Numbered from the stretch's first letter, positions 21,314-30,512 are shown. The stretch is DNA of 64,000 bases from Woeseiaceae bacterium (GCA_028227395.1 JAOIZZ010000002.1:118734-182733), one strand, 5' to 3'. Translations and numbers: made by a program. Notes: generated by a model not told the origin, from the letters alone.

Positions 21314-21937
21314 ATGAATCATATCTTTCATATTTCAAATAGATTTCGAGGCTATCTTCCAGTCATTGTTGATGTTGAAACTGGCGGTTTCAACCATCAA
21401 ACCGATGCATTACTAGAAGTGGCGGCTGTAATGATTGACCCACAAGATGATGGAACATTATTACGTGGTGCTACTATTCGACATCACGTAAAGCCCTTTC
21501 AAGGTGCGAATCTTGAGCCTGCTTCCCTTGCTGTAAACAAAATAGATCCCGATCATCCTTTGAGATTAGCGATCGATGAAAAAGATGCGCTGAACGATAT
21601 TTTTAAAAAAATACGTGAAACCATGCAGGAGTTGTCTTGTAAGAGAGCTATTTTAGTTGGACACAATGCTTCATTTGATTTGAACTTCATCAATGAAGCA
21701 GCCAAGAGATGCTCCCTAAAACGCAATCCCTTTCATCCATTTTCCTGTTTTGACACTGCCACTCTATGCGGAGTTACATATGGACATACAGTATTGGCGA
21801 GGGCTGTTGAACTTGCTGGTTTCGAATGGGATGCTGAACAAGCTCATGGTGCTGCCTATGATGCTGAAAAAACAGCGGATATTTTTTGTGATGTCGTGAA
21901 TCGATTTAATCCAATCTTTCATAAAAATATGTCTTAA
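21314..21937 (+). CDS. rnt: Ribonuclease T
   Basis: DEDDh 3'-5' exonuclease that trims the 3' ends of tRNAs and other stable RNAs. Catalytic Asp/Glu in VDVETGGF, second Asp in GHNASFDLNF, third in HGAAYDAEKTA, and the basic KRNPFHPF patch typical of RNase T. A longer frame opens at TTG 21275 overlapping the pepA stop. I chose the ATG at 21314 because the family N-terminus starts only a few residues before the RFRGYLPV block. Convergent with grxD, with a 5-base gap. Confidence 0.93.
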   Translation: MNHIFHISNRFRGYLPVIVDVETGGFNHQTDALLEVAAVMIDPQDDGTLLRGATIRHHVKPFQGANLEPASLAVNKIDPDHPLRLAIDEKDALNDIFKKIRETMQELSCKRAILVGHNASFDLNFINEAAKRCSLKRNPFHPFSCFDTATLCGVTYGHTVLARAVELAGFEWDAEQAHGAAYDAEKTADIFCDVVNRFNPIFHKNMS

Positions 21938-21942
21938 ATAAA

Positions 21943-22254
21943 TCAATCTTCTTTGGCAAGTAATTCAGCTAACTCACCATTTTTATACATTTCCATCACG
22001 ATATCACACCCACCTATCAAATCGCCTTTCACATAAAGCTGAGGAAATGTAGGCCAATTTGAGTATGACTTTAAGCCTTCTCTAATCTCAGGATCCTCAA
22101 ATATATTGACGTAAGAAAAAGGTTTACCGATCATCTTAAGAGCAGAGACTGTCTGACTTGAAAATCCACATTGAGGAAAATCGGGGGTTCCCTTCATATA
22201 AAGCATGACGTGATGGCTTTCTAATTGATCTTTTATACGTTCATTAATATCCAA
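21943..22254 (-). CDS. grxD: Monothiol glutaredoxin GrxD
   Basis: 103-residue CGFS-type glutaredoxin that binds and transfers [2Fe-2S] clusters with glutathione and BolA partners. The active site is CGFS with Cys29, preceded by MLYMKGTPDFPQ; the TFPQLYVKGDLIGGCDI block binds glutathione. Length and all motifs match the family. It lies tail to tail with rnt, the arrangement seen in other Gammaproteobacteria. Confidence 0.96.
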   Translation of the reverse strand: MDINERIKDQLESHHVMLYMKGTPDFPQCGFSSQTVSALKMIGKPFSYVNIFEDPEIREGLKSYSNWPTFPQLYVKGDLIGGCDIVMEMYKNGELAELLAKED

Positions 22255-22443
22255 AATATTTACTCACATTATTTAAAATAAATTATTAACAATTGTAACT
22301 TAACCGGTTTCCGTTTGTCTCTCAAAAAAAACCCATTTATTAAATTAAACTATCTATAATAGAAATTGTTGTATCAGTTATTAACCAATACAGAGCAGGT
22401 ATCAAAACAAGTCAAGATTTTCTAGACGTGTTTCTTATAAATT

Positions 22444-23298
22444 ATGCTTATTAATGACCTATTAAAAAATGAAATCAACCTGTCTGTCAGTAAATCACTA
22501 ATAGAAGATATTGGTGATGGGGACATAACAGCAACTATAAACAACATAACATCTCACTCAAAAGCAGAGATTATTTGTCGTGAAGATATGGTTTTATGTG
22601 GAAAGCTATGGGTAAATGAAGTTTTCATGCAGCTTGATCCAAGTATTCAAATAAAATGGATGTTTGATGATGGTGCCTTCATCAAAGAAAATACAGTAAT
22701 TTTTGAACTATCCGGATCAACTCAAAATATTTTATCTGGTGAGAGATGTGCATTAAATTTCCTACAAACATTATCAGCAACTGCCTCGATCACGAGATTA
22801 TATGTAAACCAATTAGAGAGTTTAAATTGCAAGGTACTAGATACAAGAAAAACACTCCCTGGATTACGCTTAGCTCAAAAATATGCAGTTTTATGTGGTG
22901 GCGGTACTAACCATAGGATCGGCCTATTTGATGCGATTCTGATAAAAGAAAATCATATTATTGGTGGTGGTGGAATTGAGAATATTATTCAAAAAACAAA
23001 AACGATGTATCCAGATATGCCAATTGAAATTGAAGTTGAAACTCTTGCGGAAATGAAGATAGCTATAAGTGCGGGCGCTGATCGTCTATTACTGGATAAC
23101 TTTGATATTAAGATGCTAAAGAAAGCATATGAAATCAATCAATCTCTATACTCTAAACCAAGATTACTTGAAGCATCCGGGGATATAACTCTTAAAAATA
23201 TTCGTAAAGTTGCAGAAACGGGGGTCGATTTTATATCGGTTGGTGCCTTAACGAAAAATATTTCAGCTATTAATCTGAGTATGCGCTTTATCAGCTAA
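22444..23298 (+). CDS. nadC: Nicotinate-nucleotide pyrophosphorylase (carboxylating)
   Basis: Quinolinate phosphoribosyltransferase, making nicotinate mononucleotide in NAD synthesis. Visible are the N-terminal EDIGDGDIT block, the DTRKTLPGLR motif that binds quinolinate and phosphoribosyl pyrophosphate, KYAVLCGGGTNHR, and EVETLAE, DRLLLDNF in the barrel, with the C-terminal SVGALTKN. The 284-residue length is normal. Its 189-base upstream region, shared with the divergent grxD, contains no recognisable gene. Confidence 0.97.
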   Translation: MLINDLLKNEINLSVSKSLIEDIGDGDITATINNITSHSKAEIICREDMVLCGKLWVNEVFMQLDPSIQIKWMFDDGAFIKENTVIFELSGSTQNILSGERCALNFLQTLSATASITRLYVNQLESLNCKVLDTRKTLPGLRLAQKYAVLCGGGTNHRIGLFDAILIKENHIIGGGGIENIIQKTKTMYPDMPIEIEVETLAEMKIAISAGADRLLLDNFDIKMLKKAYEINQSLYSKPRLLEASGDITLKNIRKVAETGVDFISVGALTKNISAINLSMRFIS

Positions 23299-23315
23299 AA
23301 GACATTTTGATTTAA

Positions 23316-23708
23316 TTATTTTTGACGAACTTTAATTAGAATTTCTATATCGTCTTTCCGCGTTCCAGGGGGTAAAGTTGGGAAAGCTTCAATATTAATT
23401 TCATCTTCGGGAATATCGATAACCTCCCCAGTATCAATATTATAAAAATGATGATGAGCATAGGCGGCTGAATCATATACTGTCTTTGCTGAGTCAACAT
23501 TCAATTCGCGAACCAATCGACCGGTTTTAAATAAATTCAATGTATTATAAATAGTGGCTTTTGATACCTTACTACCTTGCTTCCTGAGTAAAACAAGTAA
23601 TTGATCAGCAGAGATATGCTGAGGTCTTGTTAACAACGCGGCAGCAATTTCCAAACGTTGTTTAGTTGGGTTAATTCCCTGTTGTCTTAATAATTTTGAA
23701 TAATTCAT
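23316..23708 (-). CDS. Fur-superfamily regulator, Irr-like
   Basis: About 130 residues: N-terminal winged helix (GINPTKQRLEIAAALL ... SKATIYNTLNLF) and a C-terminal dimerisation part with AHHHFYNIDTGEVIDI. The HHH motif followed by a D-I-P-like acidic block resembles the iron response regulator Irr rather than classical Fur, and the CxxC zinc motifs of Fur are absent (no cysteine at all). A TTG at 23726 gives six more residues; I prefer the ATG at 23708 because the family starts just before the KLLRQ helix. The targets are unknown; iron or heme-linked control is an inference from the family. Confidence 0.82.
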   Translation of the reverse strand: MNYSKLLRQQGINPTKQRLEIAAALLTRPQHISADQLLVLLRKQGSKVSKATIYNTLNLFKTGRLVRELNVDSAKTVYDSAAYAHHHFYNIDTGEVIDIPEDEINIEAFPTLPPGTRKDDIEILIKVRQK

Positions 23709-23791
23709 CAATCTTAGACTTTGCAATCAATATGGTTATAAAATTAAGTATAAACCAATTAAATTATAATATAAAAAATAACTTTAACTTT

Positions 23792-24295
23792 TTAATATAG
23801 TTCTTTATTAATAATTGCATCAATTATTATTAATACGGCACCTATAGTGATCGCTGCATCTGCTACATTGAATGAAGGAAAAGGCCATCCATTTATGAGT
23901 ACTTGAGCATAATCAACAACATAACCCAATCTTATTCTATCAATAACATTTCCTAAGGCACCGCCCAATACAAAAGAAAGCCCATAAGACAAATACCATT
24001 GAGACGTTGTCCTTAATTGATAAAGCCAGTGAACAATATATCCGCAAACAAGAATAGCTAATATAGAGAGAAACCAACGCTGCCAGCCACCAGCATCTGC
24101 AAGAATACTAAAAGCTGCTCCTGTGTTTTGCTGGTATGTAATATTAATAAAGAAATTAACACCAATTTTTTCGTAAAGAGAGAGATTCAGTACTATCCAA
24201 TATTTAACCCATTGATCCAAAATAACAATCAACGTTGTGACTGAGCTCCATTTAAGCAGTAATCTGGTCTCACTGGTAAGGTTTTTTTTATTCAT
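23792..24295 (-). CDS. lspA: Lipoprotein signal peptidase (signal peptidase II)
   Basis: Inner-membrane aspartyl protease that removes signal peptides from prolipoproteins. Four hydrophobic segments are visible in 167 residues. The catalytic aspartates lie in GNVIDRIRLGYVVDY and FNVADAAITIG, both intact. It follows ribF by 21 bases and murJ before that, in the order murJ-ribF-lspA typical of proteobacteria (ileS is missing here). Confidence 0.96.
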   Translation of the reverse strand: MNKKNLTSETRLLLKWSSVTTLIVILDQWVKYWIVLNLSLYEKIGVNFFINITYQQNTGAAFSILADAGGWQRWFLSILAILVCGYIVHWLYQLRTTSQWYLSYGLSFVLGGALGNVIDRIRLGYVVDYAQVLINGWPFPSFNVADAAITIGAVLIIIDAIINKELY

Positions 24296-24316
24296 ATTAT
24301 TTTAACTCTTAATTAA

Positions 24317-25255
24317 TTATTGAGTTGAAAGAATGTTTTTAGCATCTCTTGCATCTTTGTGCATTTGATCGATCAATTCATCTGCTGAGTTGAATTTAAT
24401 TTCATTACGAATTTTAGAAATAAAATCTACATCAATATAACTACCATAAATATCTTTATTAAAATTAAAAATGTGCACTTCGAGTAAAGGTTTTTGCCCT
24501 TGATAAAAAGTAGGTCGTTTACCAAGACTAGCAACCGCGTCTAATGGTTTATCTGCAAGTCCATGAACTCTTACCGCAAAAATACCCATTAACGCACTCT
24601 GCAAGCGATGGATATTAACATTTGCAGTCGGATAACCAAGCTCCCTACCTAATTTTTTTCCAGTAATAACCCGTCCCGACATTTGATACGGCCTTCCCAG
24701 AAACTGACTTGCTTTAAGTAAGTTCCCCTGATTCAGTAATCCTCTGACCAATGTACTGCTTGTTCGTTCATCATTTACAATGACACTGGGTATTTTTTTT
24801 ATTTCAAACTCAAGTAATCTCTTAACCTTTTTAAGCTGCTCATAATTGCCACTGCGTTTGCGCGCAAAATGGAAATCATCTCCAATTACTAAGTATTTTA
24901 AGTTAAGCCTATGAATTAATAATTGTCTAATAAAATCATCAGCCTCAATATTTTGCATTTTATTATCAAATCGAGGACAAAAGAAAATATCGATACCTAA
25001 ATTTTTAAGTACTTGGTATTTCTCCCTAAAACGCATTAATCTCGCTGGTGGTTTATCACGTGAAAAAAATTCACCGGGAGTGGGCTCAAAACTCATAACT
25101 ACCGATGGTAAGTTACTTTTTTTACTTTGTTTTATTACATGTTCTAACAAACATTGATGCCCTAGATGCAAACCATCAAAGGCGCCTATGGTTAATACAC
25201 ACCCATTTTCTAAGAGTTCATACGGAAAATTATTAATTGATCTAATTAGTTGCAT
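24317..25255 (-). CDS. ribF: Bifunctional riboflavin kinase / FAD synthetase
   Basis: Makes FMN from riboflavin and FAD from FMN. The N-terminal nucleotidyltransferase half has GAFDGLHLGHQ (HIGH-like) and the SSTLVRGLL block. The C-terminal kinase half has GRELGYPTANVN, GIFAVRV and the conserved LLEVHIFNF segment. 312 residues is the usual length. It is 5 bases after murJ and upstream of lspA. Confidence 0.96.
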   Translation of the reverse strand: MQLIRSINNFPYELLENGCVLTIGAFDGLHLGHQCLLEHVIKQSKKSNLPSVVMSFEPTPGEFFSRDKPPARLMRFREKYQVLKNLGIDIFFCPRFDNKMQNIEADDFIRQLLIHRLNLKYLVIGDDFHFARKRSGNYEQLKKVKRLLEFEIKKIPSVIVNDERTSSTLVRGLLNQGNLLKASQFLGRPYQMSGRVITGKKLGRELGYPTANVNIHRLQSALMGIFAVRVHGLADKPLDAVASLGKRPTFYQGQKPLLEVHIFNFNKDIYGSYIDVDFISKIRNEIKFNSADELIDQMHKDARDAKNILSTQ

Positions 25256-25260
25256 AGTCG

Positions 25261-26844
25261 CTAATCACTCTTGAATTTTAGAATATCCAGCTTAATACCG
25301 GATAAAAATAACGCACTAAAATAAACCAGCATACTAGTTACAATTGCTAATAATAACCAGAACGACCGATGTAATAGTTCAAGTGATATCCACCATGAAA
25401 GTGGTTGCTCAAAGAAAGATAGGCAGAGAAACATGGAAAAATTAGCTATGGCAATCCTGAAAAGAAAATTAAGCCAATTTTTTCCTGACTGAATTATTTT
25501 ATTTTTTCTTAGCCCTATGTATAACAAAAAAGCATTTAAGGAGGCGGCAATTGAAATAGCTAACGCCAGACCTGCATGAGCTCCAGGATAATTTAATTGA
25601 GTCAGGTAATAAGCAAAAGAAACACCTAAAACCAAATTTAGCATCAGGCAAATTAAACCAACCTTAACCGGTGTTTTAGTGTCTTCTCTGGCAAAATATG
25701 CTGGAGAGAGAATCTTTACAAATGAAAACCCAATCAGTCCAATAGAAAAAGCCTTTAAACTTAACGCCGTCATCTCAACGTTTGTTTGATCGAACATCCC
25801 TCCATAATAAATGACGGCAATCATAGGCTCCGCCAAAAGAAAAATACCAATAGCAGCAGGAACTACGAATAAAAAAACCAATCTCATCGACCAATCAATC
25901 ACTTCAGCAAATTTTTCCATAGATTTTTGTGCATACTGACTCGATAGAAATGGCATGGTTACTGTAGCAAGAGCTATACCAAATAGACTCAATGGTAATT
26001 CCATTATTCTGTCAGAGTAATACAGCAAGCTTATCTTCCCTATCCCAAGCATTGAAGCAATTACTCCACTGATTAGAATATTAATTTGCGCAACTGATGA
26101 GCCAAAAATCGCTGGTGCCATCAACTTACCTATTCTTCTCACACCTTCATGATTAATCCCCCATCTAGGTCTTGGGATTAGATTAATTTTTGATAAAAAA
26201 GGCAATTGAAATATTAATTGAATAATTCCAGCAACAAACACCGCATAGGCAAGCGCTAGTCCAGGATTATCTAATTTTGGTGCAAGGAAGATTGCAGCTA
26301 AAATTAGAGTTATATTTAATATTACTGGTGTAAACGAAGGAACAGAGAATCTTCCGTATGTGTTTAAAATTCCACCCGCAAATGCCGTTAAAGAAATAAA
26401 CATTAAATATGGAAATGTAAAGCGCAACATTAAGCTAGCCAAATCAAAACGTCCACTATCCATAATAAAACCAGGAGCAACTATAGACACAAAAATTGGC
26501 GCCATTATAACGCCTATCATTGATACAATAAAAAGTATTAAACCAAAAGTACCCGCAACTGAATCAACTAATAATTTCACCTCTGCGTGTGTTCGGCCCT
26601 CCTTATAATCAGCAATGACAGGAATAAAGCCTTGATTGAATGCACCCTCTGCAAAAAAACGCCGCAACATATTAGGTATACGATTAGCAATAATAAAAGC
26701 ATCCATAACAATGGATACTCCAAAAAATCTGGCGAAAACGACGTCACGTATTAATCCAAATACACGTGACAGCATCGTCATCGAACTAACAACAATGGTT
26801 GAGTTGATTAATTTATTCTTAGATTTTTTTATAGAAAGAATCAT
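25261..26844 (-). CDS. murJ: Lipid II flippase MurJ
   Basis: Polytopic inner-membrane flippase that moves lipid II for peptidoglycan synthesis. 527 residues with about 14 hydrophobic segments. The N-terminal region (SRVFGLIRDVVFARFFG ... ADAFIIANRIPN-like, here MDAFIIANRIPNMLRRFFAEGAF) is highly characteristic, with the conserved arginines of the central cavity. First gene of murJ-ribF-lspA; divergent from rpsT as in E. coli-type maps. Confidence 0.96.
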   Translation of the reverse strand: MILSIKKSKNKLINSTIVVSSMTMLSRVFGLIRDVVFARFFGVSIVMDAFIIANRIPNMLRRFFAEGAFNQGFIPVIADYKEGRTHAEVKLLVDSVAGTFGLILFIVSMIGVIMAPIFVSIVAPGFIMDSGRFDLASLMLRFTFPYLMFISLTAFAGGILNTYGRFSVPSFTPVILNITLILAAIFLAPKLDNPGLALAYAVFVAGIIQLIFQLPFLSKINLIPRPRWGINHEGVRRIGKLMAPAIFGSSVAQINILISGVIASMLGIGKISLLYYSDRIMELPLSLFGIALATVTMPFLSSQYAQKSMEKFAEVIDWSMRLVFLFVVPAAIGIFLLAEPMIAVIYYGGMFDQTNVEMTALSLKAFSIGLIGFSFVKILSPAYFAREDTKTPVKVGLICLMLNLVLGVSFAYYLTQLNYPGAHAGLALAISIAASLNAFLLYIGLRKNKIIQSGKNWLNFLFRIAIANFSMFLCLSFFEQPLSWWISLELLHRSFWLLLAIVTSMLVYFSALFLSGIKLDILKFKSD

Positions 26845-26938
26845 GATTAATATTTTATAATAATTGTACCTAATAATATTCTAGATAATTTTTTATTTTT
26901 ATCTACGGGTCGAATAAAAGATTTCTTAAATTATCCGA

Positions 26939-26967
26939 TTGACAATCCCCTATTATAAAAGAATAAT
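26939..26967 (+). promoter_or_regulatory. Sigma-70 type promoter of rpsT
   Basis: A perfect -35 hexamer TTGACA (26939-26944) is followed after 17 bases by AATAAT (26962-26967, five of six matches to TATAAT). It lies about 80 bases upstream of the rpsT start and points toward it. The match is seen directly; activity is inferred. Confidence 0.7.
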
Positions 26968-27049
26968 ACGCCGCTCTATTCATTCAATCTAGAATCAGAT
27001 AACTAGGGAATGAAAAATTTAATTAATTAAAAAATGGACAATATTTAAA

Positions 27050-27316
27050 GTGGCAAACATTAAATCAGCAAAAAAAAGAGCTCGTCAGGCCGAAAAAACA
27101 CGCTCACACAATGTGGGGCTAAGATCAAAGCTTAGAACTAGTATAAAAATTGTGATTAGTGCTATTGAATCTAAAGACCACAAGGTAGCTCAAGAGGCTT
27201 TTAAAAGTGCAGTTCCGGTGATCGATAGTATGGTAAATAAGAATATCATCAAAAGAAACAAAGCCGCGCGACACAAAAGTAGACTAAATAAAATGATTAA
27301 AGGCTTAAGTAAATAG
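27050..27316 (+). CDS. rpsT: 30S ribosomal protein S20
   Basis: Primary 16S rRNA-binding protein. 88 residues with the typical N-terminus ANIKSAKKRARQAEK and basic helical body. The start is GTG at 27050, with no good Shine-Dalgarno upstream. In E. coli rpsT also has a non-ATG start (UUG) and is controlled by its own product at translation, so a weak start may be functional here too; this is an inference. Confidence 0.97.
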   Translation: MANIKSAKKRARQAEKTRSHNVGLRSKLRTSIKIVISAIESKDHKVAQEAFKSAVPVIDSMVNKNIIKRNKAARHKSRLNKMIKGLSK

Positions 27317-27333
27317 TTAAATATAAAATCTTT

Positions 27334-28353
27334 CTACTCTATATCTAATGAGTCCAACTCAAGCATTATAGCTTTTCCAAGTTCATCAACCCCATCACCT
27401 GTAATTGCGCTAATTTGAAAAACAGGTCCTGTCCAATTTAACTCTTTGATAAAACCCTTACATATTGCATGCATTTCCTCTCGAGGTAATAAATCTGTTT
27501 TATTAATTATTAGCCATCGAGTTTTATTGATTAAATCATCAGAAAAATTTTCTAGCTCTTGCTCTATATCCCTAAATGCTTGTGCAGGTTTTATAGGTAA
27601 ATCATAAGAGGCAATATCAATCAAATGCAATAAAATTCTTGTTCGTTGCAAATGCTTTAGAAACTGAATACCTAAACCGGTTCCCTCTGCCGCACCTTGG
27701 ATCAGCCCTGGGATATCCGCCATAACGAAACTTTGTAGCATACCAACTGATACAACCCCTAAATTAGGGTATAAAGTGGTAAATGGATAGTCAGCAACTT
27801 TCGGTTTAGCACTAGACATAACCCTAATTAAACTTGATTTACCGGCATTTGGCATACCGAGTAGGCCCACATCAGCAATCAATTTTAACTCTAAGCTTAG
27901 TCTTCTAGTTTCGCCTTGCGTACCTTTTGTAATTTTTCTCGGGGCACGATTGACACTACTTTTAAACCTTGTATTTCCTTGGCCTGACTCTCCTCCCTGC
28001 GCTACCTTTATCCGTTGATTAATTTCCTTGAGATCCCCAATTAACTCACTGGTATCGATATCCATGATTGTTGTACCCACAGGAACAACTACATCTAAAT
28101 CATTTCCACCTTTGCCTGTCATATTTTTACCAGAGCCAGGCGAACCATTTTCAGCAGCATAAGTTTTGATTATTCTAAAATCAGCAAGAGTATTAGTAGC
28201 ATCACTTGCGACAAAATAGACACTGCCACCGTCACCTCCATCCCCACCATCTGGGCCACCTTTAGCAATAAATTTTTCACGACGAAAACTCAAACACCCA
28301 CTGCCGCCAGAACCGGCTGCGACTTTAATTAAGGCTTCATCTACAAATTTCAT
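27334..28353 (-). CDS. obgE: GTPase ObgE/CgtA
   Basis: Essential GTPase linked to 50S assembly and the stringent response. The first ~158 residues are the glycine-rich Obg fold ([24 protein letters not shown]). The G domain follows with P-loop [19 protein letters not shown], and NKTDLL. The C-terminus is short and ends shortly after the G domain (339 residues), so the acidic tail of E. coli is mostly missing, as in many bacteria. It is separated from rpmA by a strong terminator hairpin. Confidence 0.96.
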   Translation of the reverse strand: MKFVDEALIKVAAGSGGSGCLSFRREKFIAKGGPDGGDGGDGGSVYFVASDATNTLADFRIIKTYAAENGSPGSGKNMTGKGGNDLDVVVPVGTTIMDIDTSELIGDLKEINQRIKVAQGGESGQGNTRFKSSVNRAPRKITKGTQGETRRLSLELKLIADVGLLGMPNAGKSSLIRVMSSAKPKVADYPFTTLYPNLGVVSVGMLQSFVMADIPGLIQGAAEGTGLGIQFLKHLQRTRILLHLIDIASYDLPIKPAQAFRDIEQELENFSDDLINKTRWLIINKTDLLPREEMHAICKGFIKELNWTGPVFQISAITGDGVDELGKAIMLELDSLDIE

Positions 28354-28374
28354 AATAAAACTATCTTAGTTAGG

Positions 28375-28398
28375 AAAAAAAAACCCCGCAACAGCGGG
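28375..28398 (-). terminator. Rho-independent terminator between rpmA and obgE
   Basis: Read on the minus strand, a six-pair G/C hairpin (CCCCGC, four-base loop, GCGGGG; 28383-28398) is followed directly by a run of eight T (A at 28375-28382 on the plus strand). It lies 31 bases downstream of the rpmA stop and ends 21 bases before the obgE start. It should end or attenuate rplU-rpmA transcripts before obgE. Confidence 0.88.
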
Positions 28399-28429
28399 GT
28401 AGTAAATTATTTAGAGCAAGTATTCTTCT

Positions 28430-28681
28430 TTAAAGGACATTAACATATTGTCTATTTTTTAAACCTTTTCTTTGAAACTTTATCTGTCCGTCGGCTTTTG
28501 CAAAAAGCGTATGATCTCGCCCCATACCAACATTAACTCCCGGGTGGAAACGAGTTCCTCTCTGACGAACAATTATATTTCCCGCAATTACCACTTGACC
28601 GCCATACATTTTAACACCAAGGCGTTTACTTTCTGAATCTCTTCCATTCCTAGTACTTCCGCCAGCTTTCTTATGTGCCAT
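28430..28681 (-). CDS. rpmA: 50S ribosomal protein L27
   Basis: Small 50S protein whose N-terminus reaches the peptidyl transferase centre. 83 residues starting [20 protein letters not shown], which is the canonical sequence, with [17 protein letters not shown] and the [15 protein letters not shown] signature. It follows rplU by 67 bases. Confidence 0.97.
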   Translation of the reverse strand: MAHKKAGGSTRNGRDSESKRLGVKMYGGQVVIAGNIIVRQRGTRFHPGVNVGMGRDHTLFAKADGQIKFQRKGLKNRQYVNVL

Positions 28682-28748
28682 TGTCTTTCCTTGATTAAAT
28701 CATTCGAATAAAATTTATAAACTCTATTTTACAATAAAAAATAATTAT

Positions 28749-29255
28749 TTATGTTTTTTTCTTAGCTACTTTTTTTGTTGCGGCTTTCTTAGCTACTTTT
28801 TTTGTTGCGGCTTTCTTAGCTACTTTTTTTGTTGCGGCTTTCTTAGCTACTTTTTTTGTTGCGGCTTTCTTAGCTACTTTTTTTGTTGCGGCTTTCTTAG
28901 CTACTTTTTTTGTTGCGGCTTTCTTGGGAGCTTCAGGTATTTTTTGATCACCAATTGCAGTAATTTCAACTTCGGTAAAGAACTGTCGATGAGTTCCTTG
29001 GCGAAGATAATTTTGACGACGTTTAAATTTTACAACTGGTACTTTTTTGCTTTTACCTTGACGCAATACTGTTGCCACAACAGAGATATCTTTCAAGTAT
29101 GGTTTACCAATTTTAACATCAGCGCCTTCACCTACAAGAATCACTTCATTGAAGTTAATACTCGCACCTTCTTCAGCCTGAATTTTTTCAAGTTTTAAAC
29201 GATCACCTTGAGTTCCACGATACTGTTTACCGCCTGAGCGAAATACTGCGTACAT
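28749..29255 (-). CDS. rplU: 50S ribosomal protein L21 with lysine/alanine repeat tail
   Basis: Residues 1-103 are a normal L21 (MYAVFRSGGKQYR ... KFKRRQNYLRQGTHRQFFTEV), which binds 23S rRNA with L20. The protein then continues for 65 residues: six identical copies of KKAATKKVA (residues 111-164) and a final KKKT. The tail is very basic and resembles histone-H1-like or AlgP tails. Usual L21 is about 103 residues. The repeat is perfect at DNA level too (listed separately). Start and frame are secure because the L21 core is at the N-terminus. Confidence 0.95.
   Translation of the reverse strand: MYAVFRSGGKQYRGTQGDRLKLEKIQAEEGASINFNEVILVGEGADVKIGKPYLKDISVVATVLRQGKSKKVPVVKFKRRQNYLRQGTHRQFFTEVEITAIGDQKIPEAPKKAATKKVAKKAATKKVAKKAATKKVAKKAATKKVAKKAATKKVAKKAATKKVAKKKT
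28764..28925 (-). repeat. Perfect 27-bp tandem repeat, six copies, inside rplU
   Basis: Six uninterrupted, apparently identical 27-base units encode KKAATKKVA. Each unit contains a run of seven A (minus strand). The arrangement is prone to slippage in multiples of nine codons, so the tail length may vary between strains without breaking the frame. Confidence 0.93.
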
Positions 29256-29374
29256 CTTAAATACCCCAAAATAAGTATATCTTTTGATAAGTAACTGATA
29301 AATATATACTAATTATAATCTTCTAATATATATAGAAACTTTTATTATTATTACTTTTAATAAAGAATGGCAAT

Positions 29375-29401
29375 AGTATAGATACTATTGGGCTAGGTCA
29401 A
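29375..29401 (-). promoter_or_regulatory. Candidate rplU promoter
   Basis: On the minus strand TTGACC (29401-29396) is followed after 15 bases by TATACT (29380-29375), 120 bases upstream of rplU. Spacing is short. An 18-base inverted repeat (AATAGTAT-AG-ATACTATT, 29372-29389) covers the -10 and part of the spacer. Confidence 0.45.
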
Positions 29402-29513
29402 CGCAAGCTAAAATTATTGCTTTTTTTCTTTAACCTCAACTTAAAATAAAACAATAAACATTAATAAGAATTTAATCGCGAATATTTAAGTTTTCAGGCA
29501 TTATCGCAAATAT

Positions 29514-30512
29514 ATGATCACTCCAAATAAAATTAATAGTGAAAATCAATTTGAACTCGTTAAAGAGTTGATAAGAGAGGATTCTGATGCTGTGGATCAT
29601 CTTATTCGCGAAAATCTTCACAGTGATGTTACGCTAATCTCACAAGTCTCCGAATATATCATTAATAGTGGCGGTAAAAGAGTTAGACCTTTAATCACAC
29701 TATTGGCAGCAAAAGCTTTGAAATATTCTGGCAAGGATCATATTCAAACGGCCGCAATCATTGAATTTATTCATACCGCCACTCTTTTGCATGATGATGT
29801 CGTAGATGAATCAAAACGTAGGAGAGGTCAAGATACTGCGAATATAATTTTTGGGAATCAAGCCAGTGTCTTAATTGGTGATTTTCTTTACTCTAGAGCG
29901 TTTCAGATGATGGTAAAATTAGATGAAATGAAAGTACTGAGAGTACTTGCTGATACTACTAATACCATCGCCACCGGAGAGGTTATGCAGCTCATCAACA
30001 TCCATGATCCCGATATTGATGAGGAAAACTACACTCAAGTGATTTATAGAAAAACAGCTTGTTTGTTTGAGGCAAGCGGGCATGCAGCCGCGATCCTCGC
30101 TAATTCCGATGAAAAGGCACGACTGGCCATGATTGAATACGGTAAACAGTTAGGAATTGCCTTTCAATTGATAGATGATGCTCTAGATTACAGCGCCTCC
30201 TCAGAGATTTTAGGAAAAAATTTGGGCGATGATCTTGCTGAAGGCAAACCCACGCTTCCAATAATATATGCGATAAAAAATAGCTCACAAACTGAAAAAA
30301 ATATTATTCAGAAAGCTATCAAGAATGGAGATCTAACAAAACTATCAATCATTCAGGAAATTATAAAATCCACTGGTGCAATTAAATACACAGTAATGCG
30401 GGCACAACAAGCAGCTGATAGGGCCATTAAGGCCAGTTCAATGCTACCTGAATCAAGTTATAAAGAAGCACTTATATCTATAGCGAATTTTGCCGTTCAA
30501 AGACAAAATTAG
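29514..30512 (+). CDS. ispB: Octaprenyl diphosphate synthase
   Basis: Trans-prenyltransferase that makes the polyprenyl side chain of ubiquinone. Both aspartate-rich motifs are present: LLHDDVVDESKRRRG and QLIDDALDYS, with GGKRVRPLITLL for substrate binding. 332 residues fits the family, and the divergent position next to rplU-rpmA is the standard one. The chain length of the product is inferred from family and context. Confidence 0.94.
   Translation: MITPNKINSENQFELVKELIREDSDAVDHLIRENLHSDVTLISQVSEYIINSGGKRVRPLITLLAAKALKYSGKDHIQTAAIIEFIHTATLLHDDVVDESKRRRGQDTANIIFGNQASVLIGDFLYSRAFQMMVKLDEMKVLRVLADTTNTIATGEVMQLINIHDPDIDEENYTQVIYRKTACLFEASGHAAAILANSDEKARLAMIEYGKQLGIAFQLIDDALDYSASSEILGKNLGDDLAEGKPTLPIIYAIKNSSQTEKNIIQKAIKNGDLTKLSIIQEIIKSTGAIKYTVMRAQQAADRAIKASSMLPESSYKEALISIANFAVQRQN

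Noticed and set aside
28764..28925. Six short repeats that could suggest a CRISPR array
   Set aside because: The 27-base units are directly adjacent with no spacers and lie in frame inside rplU, where they encode a regular peptide repeat.
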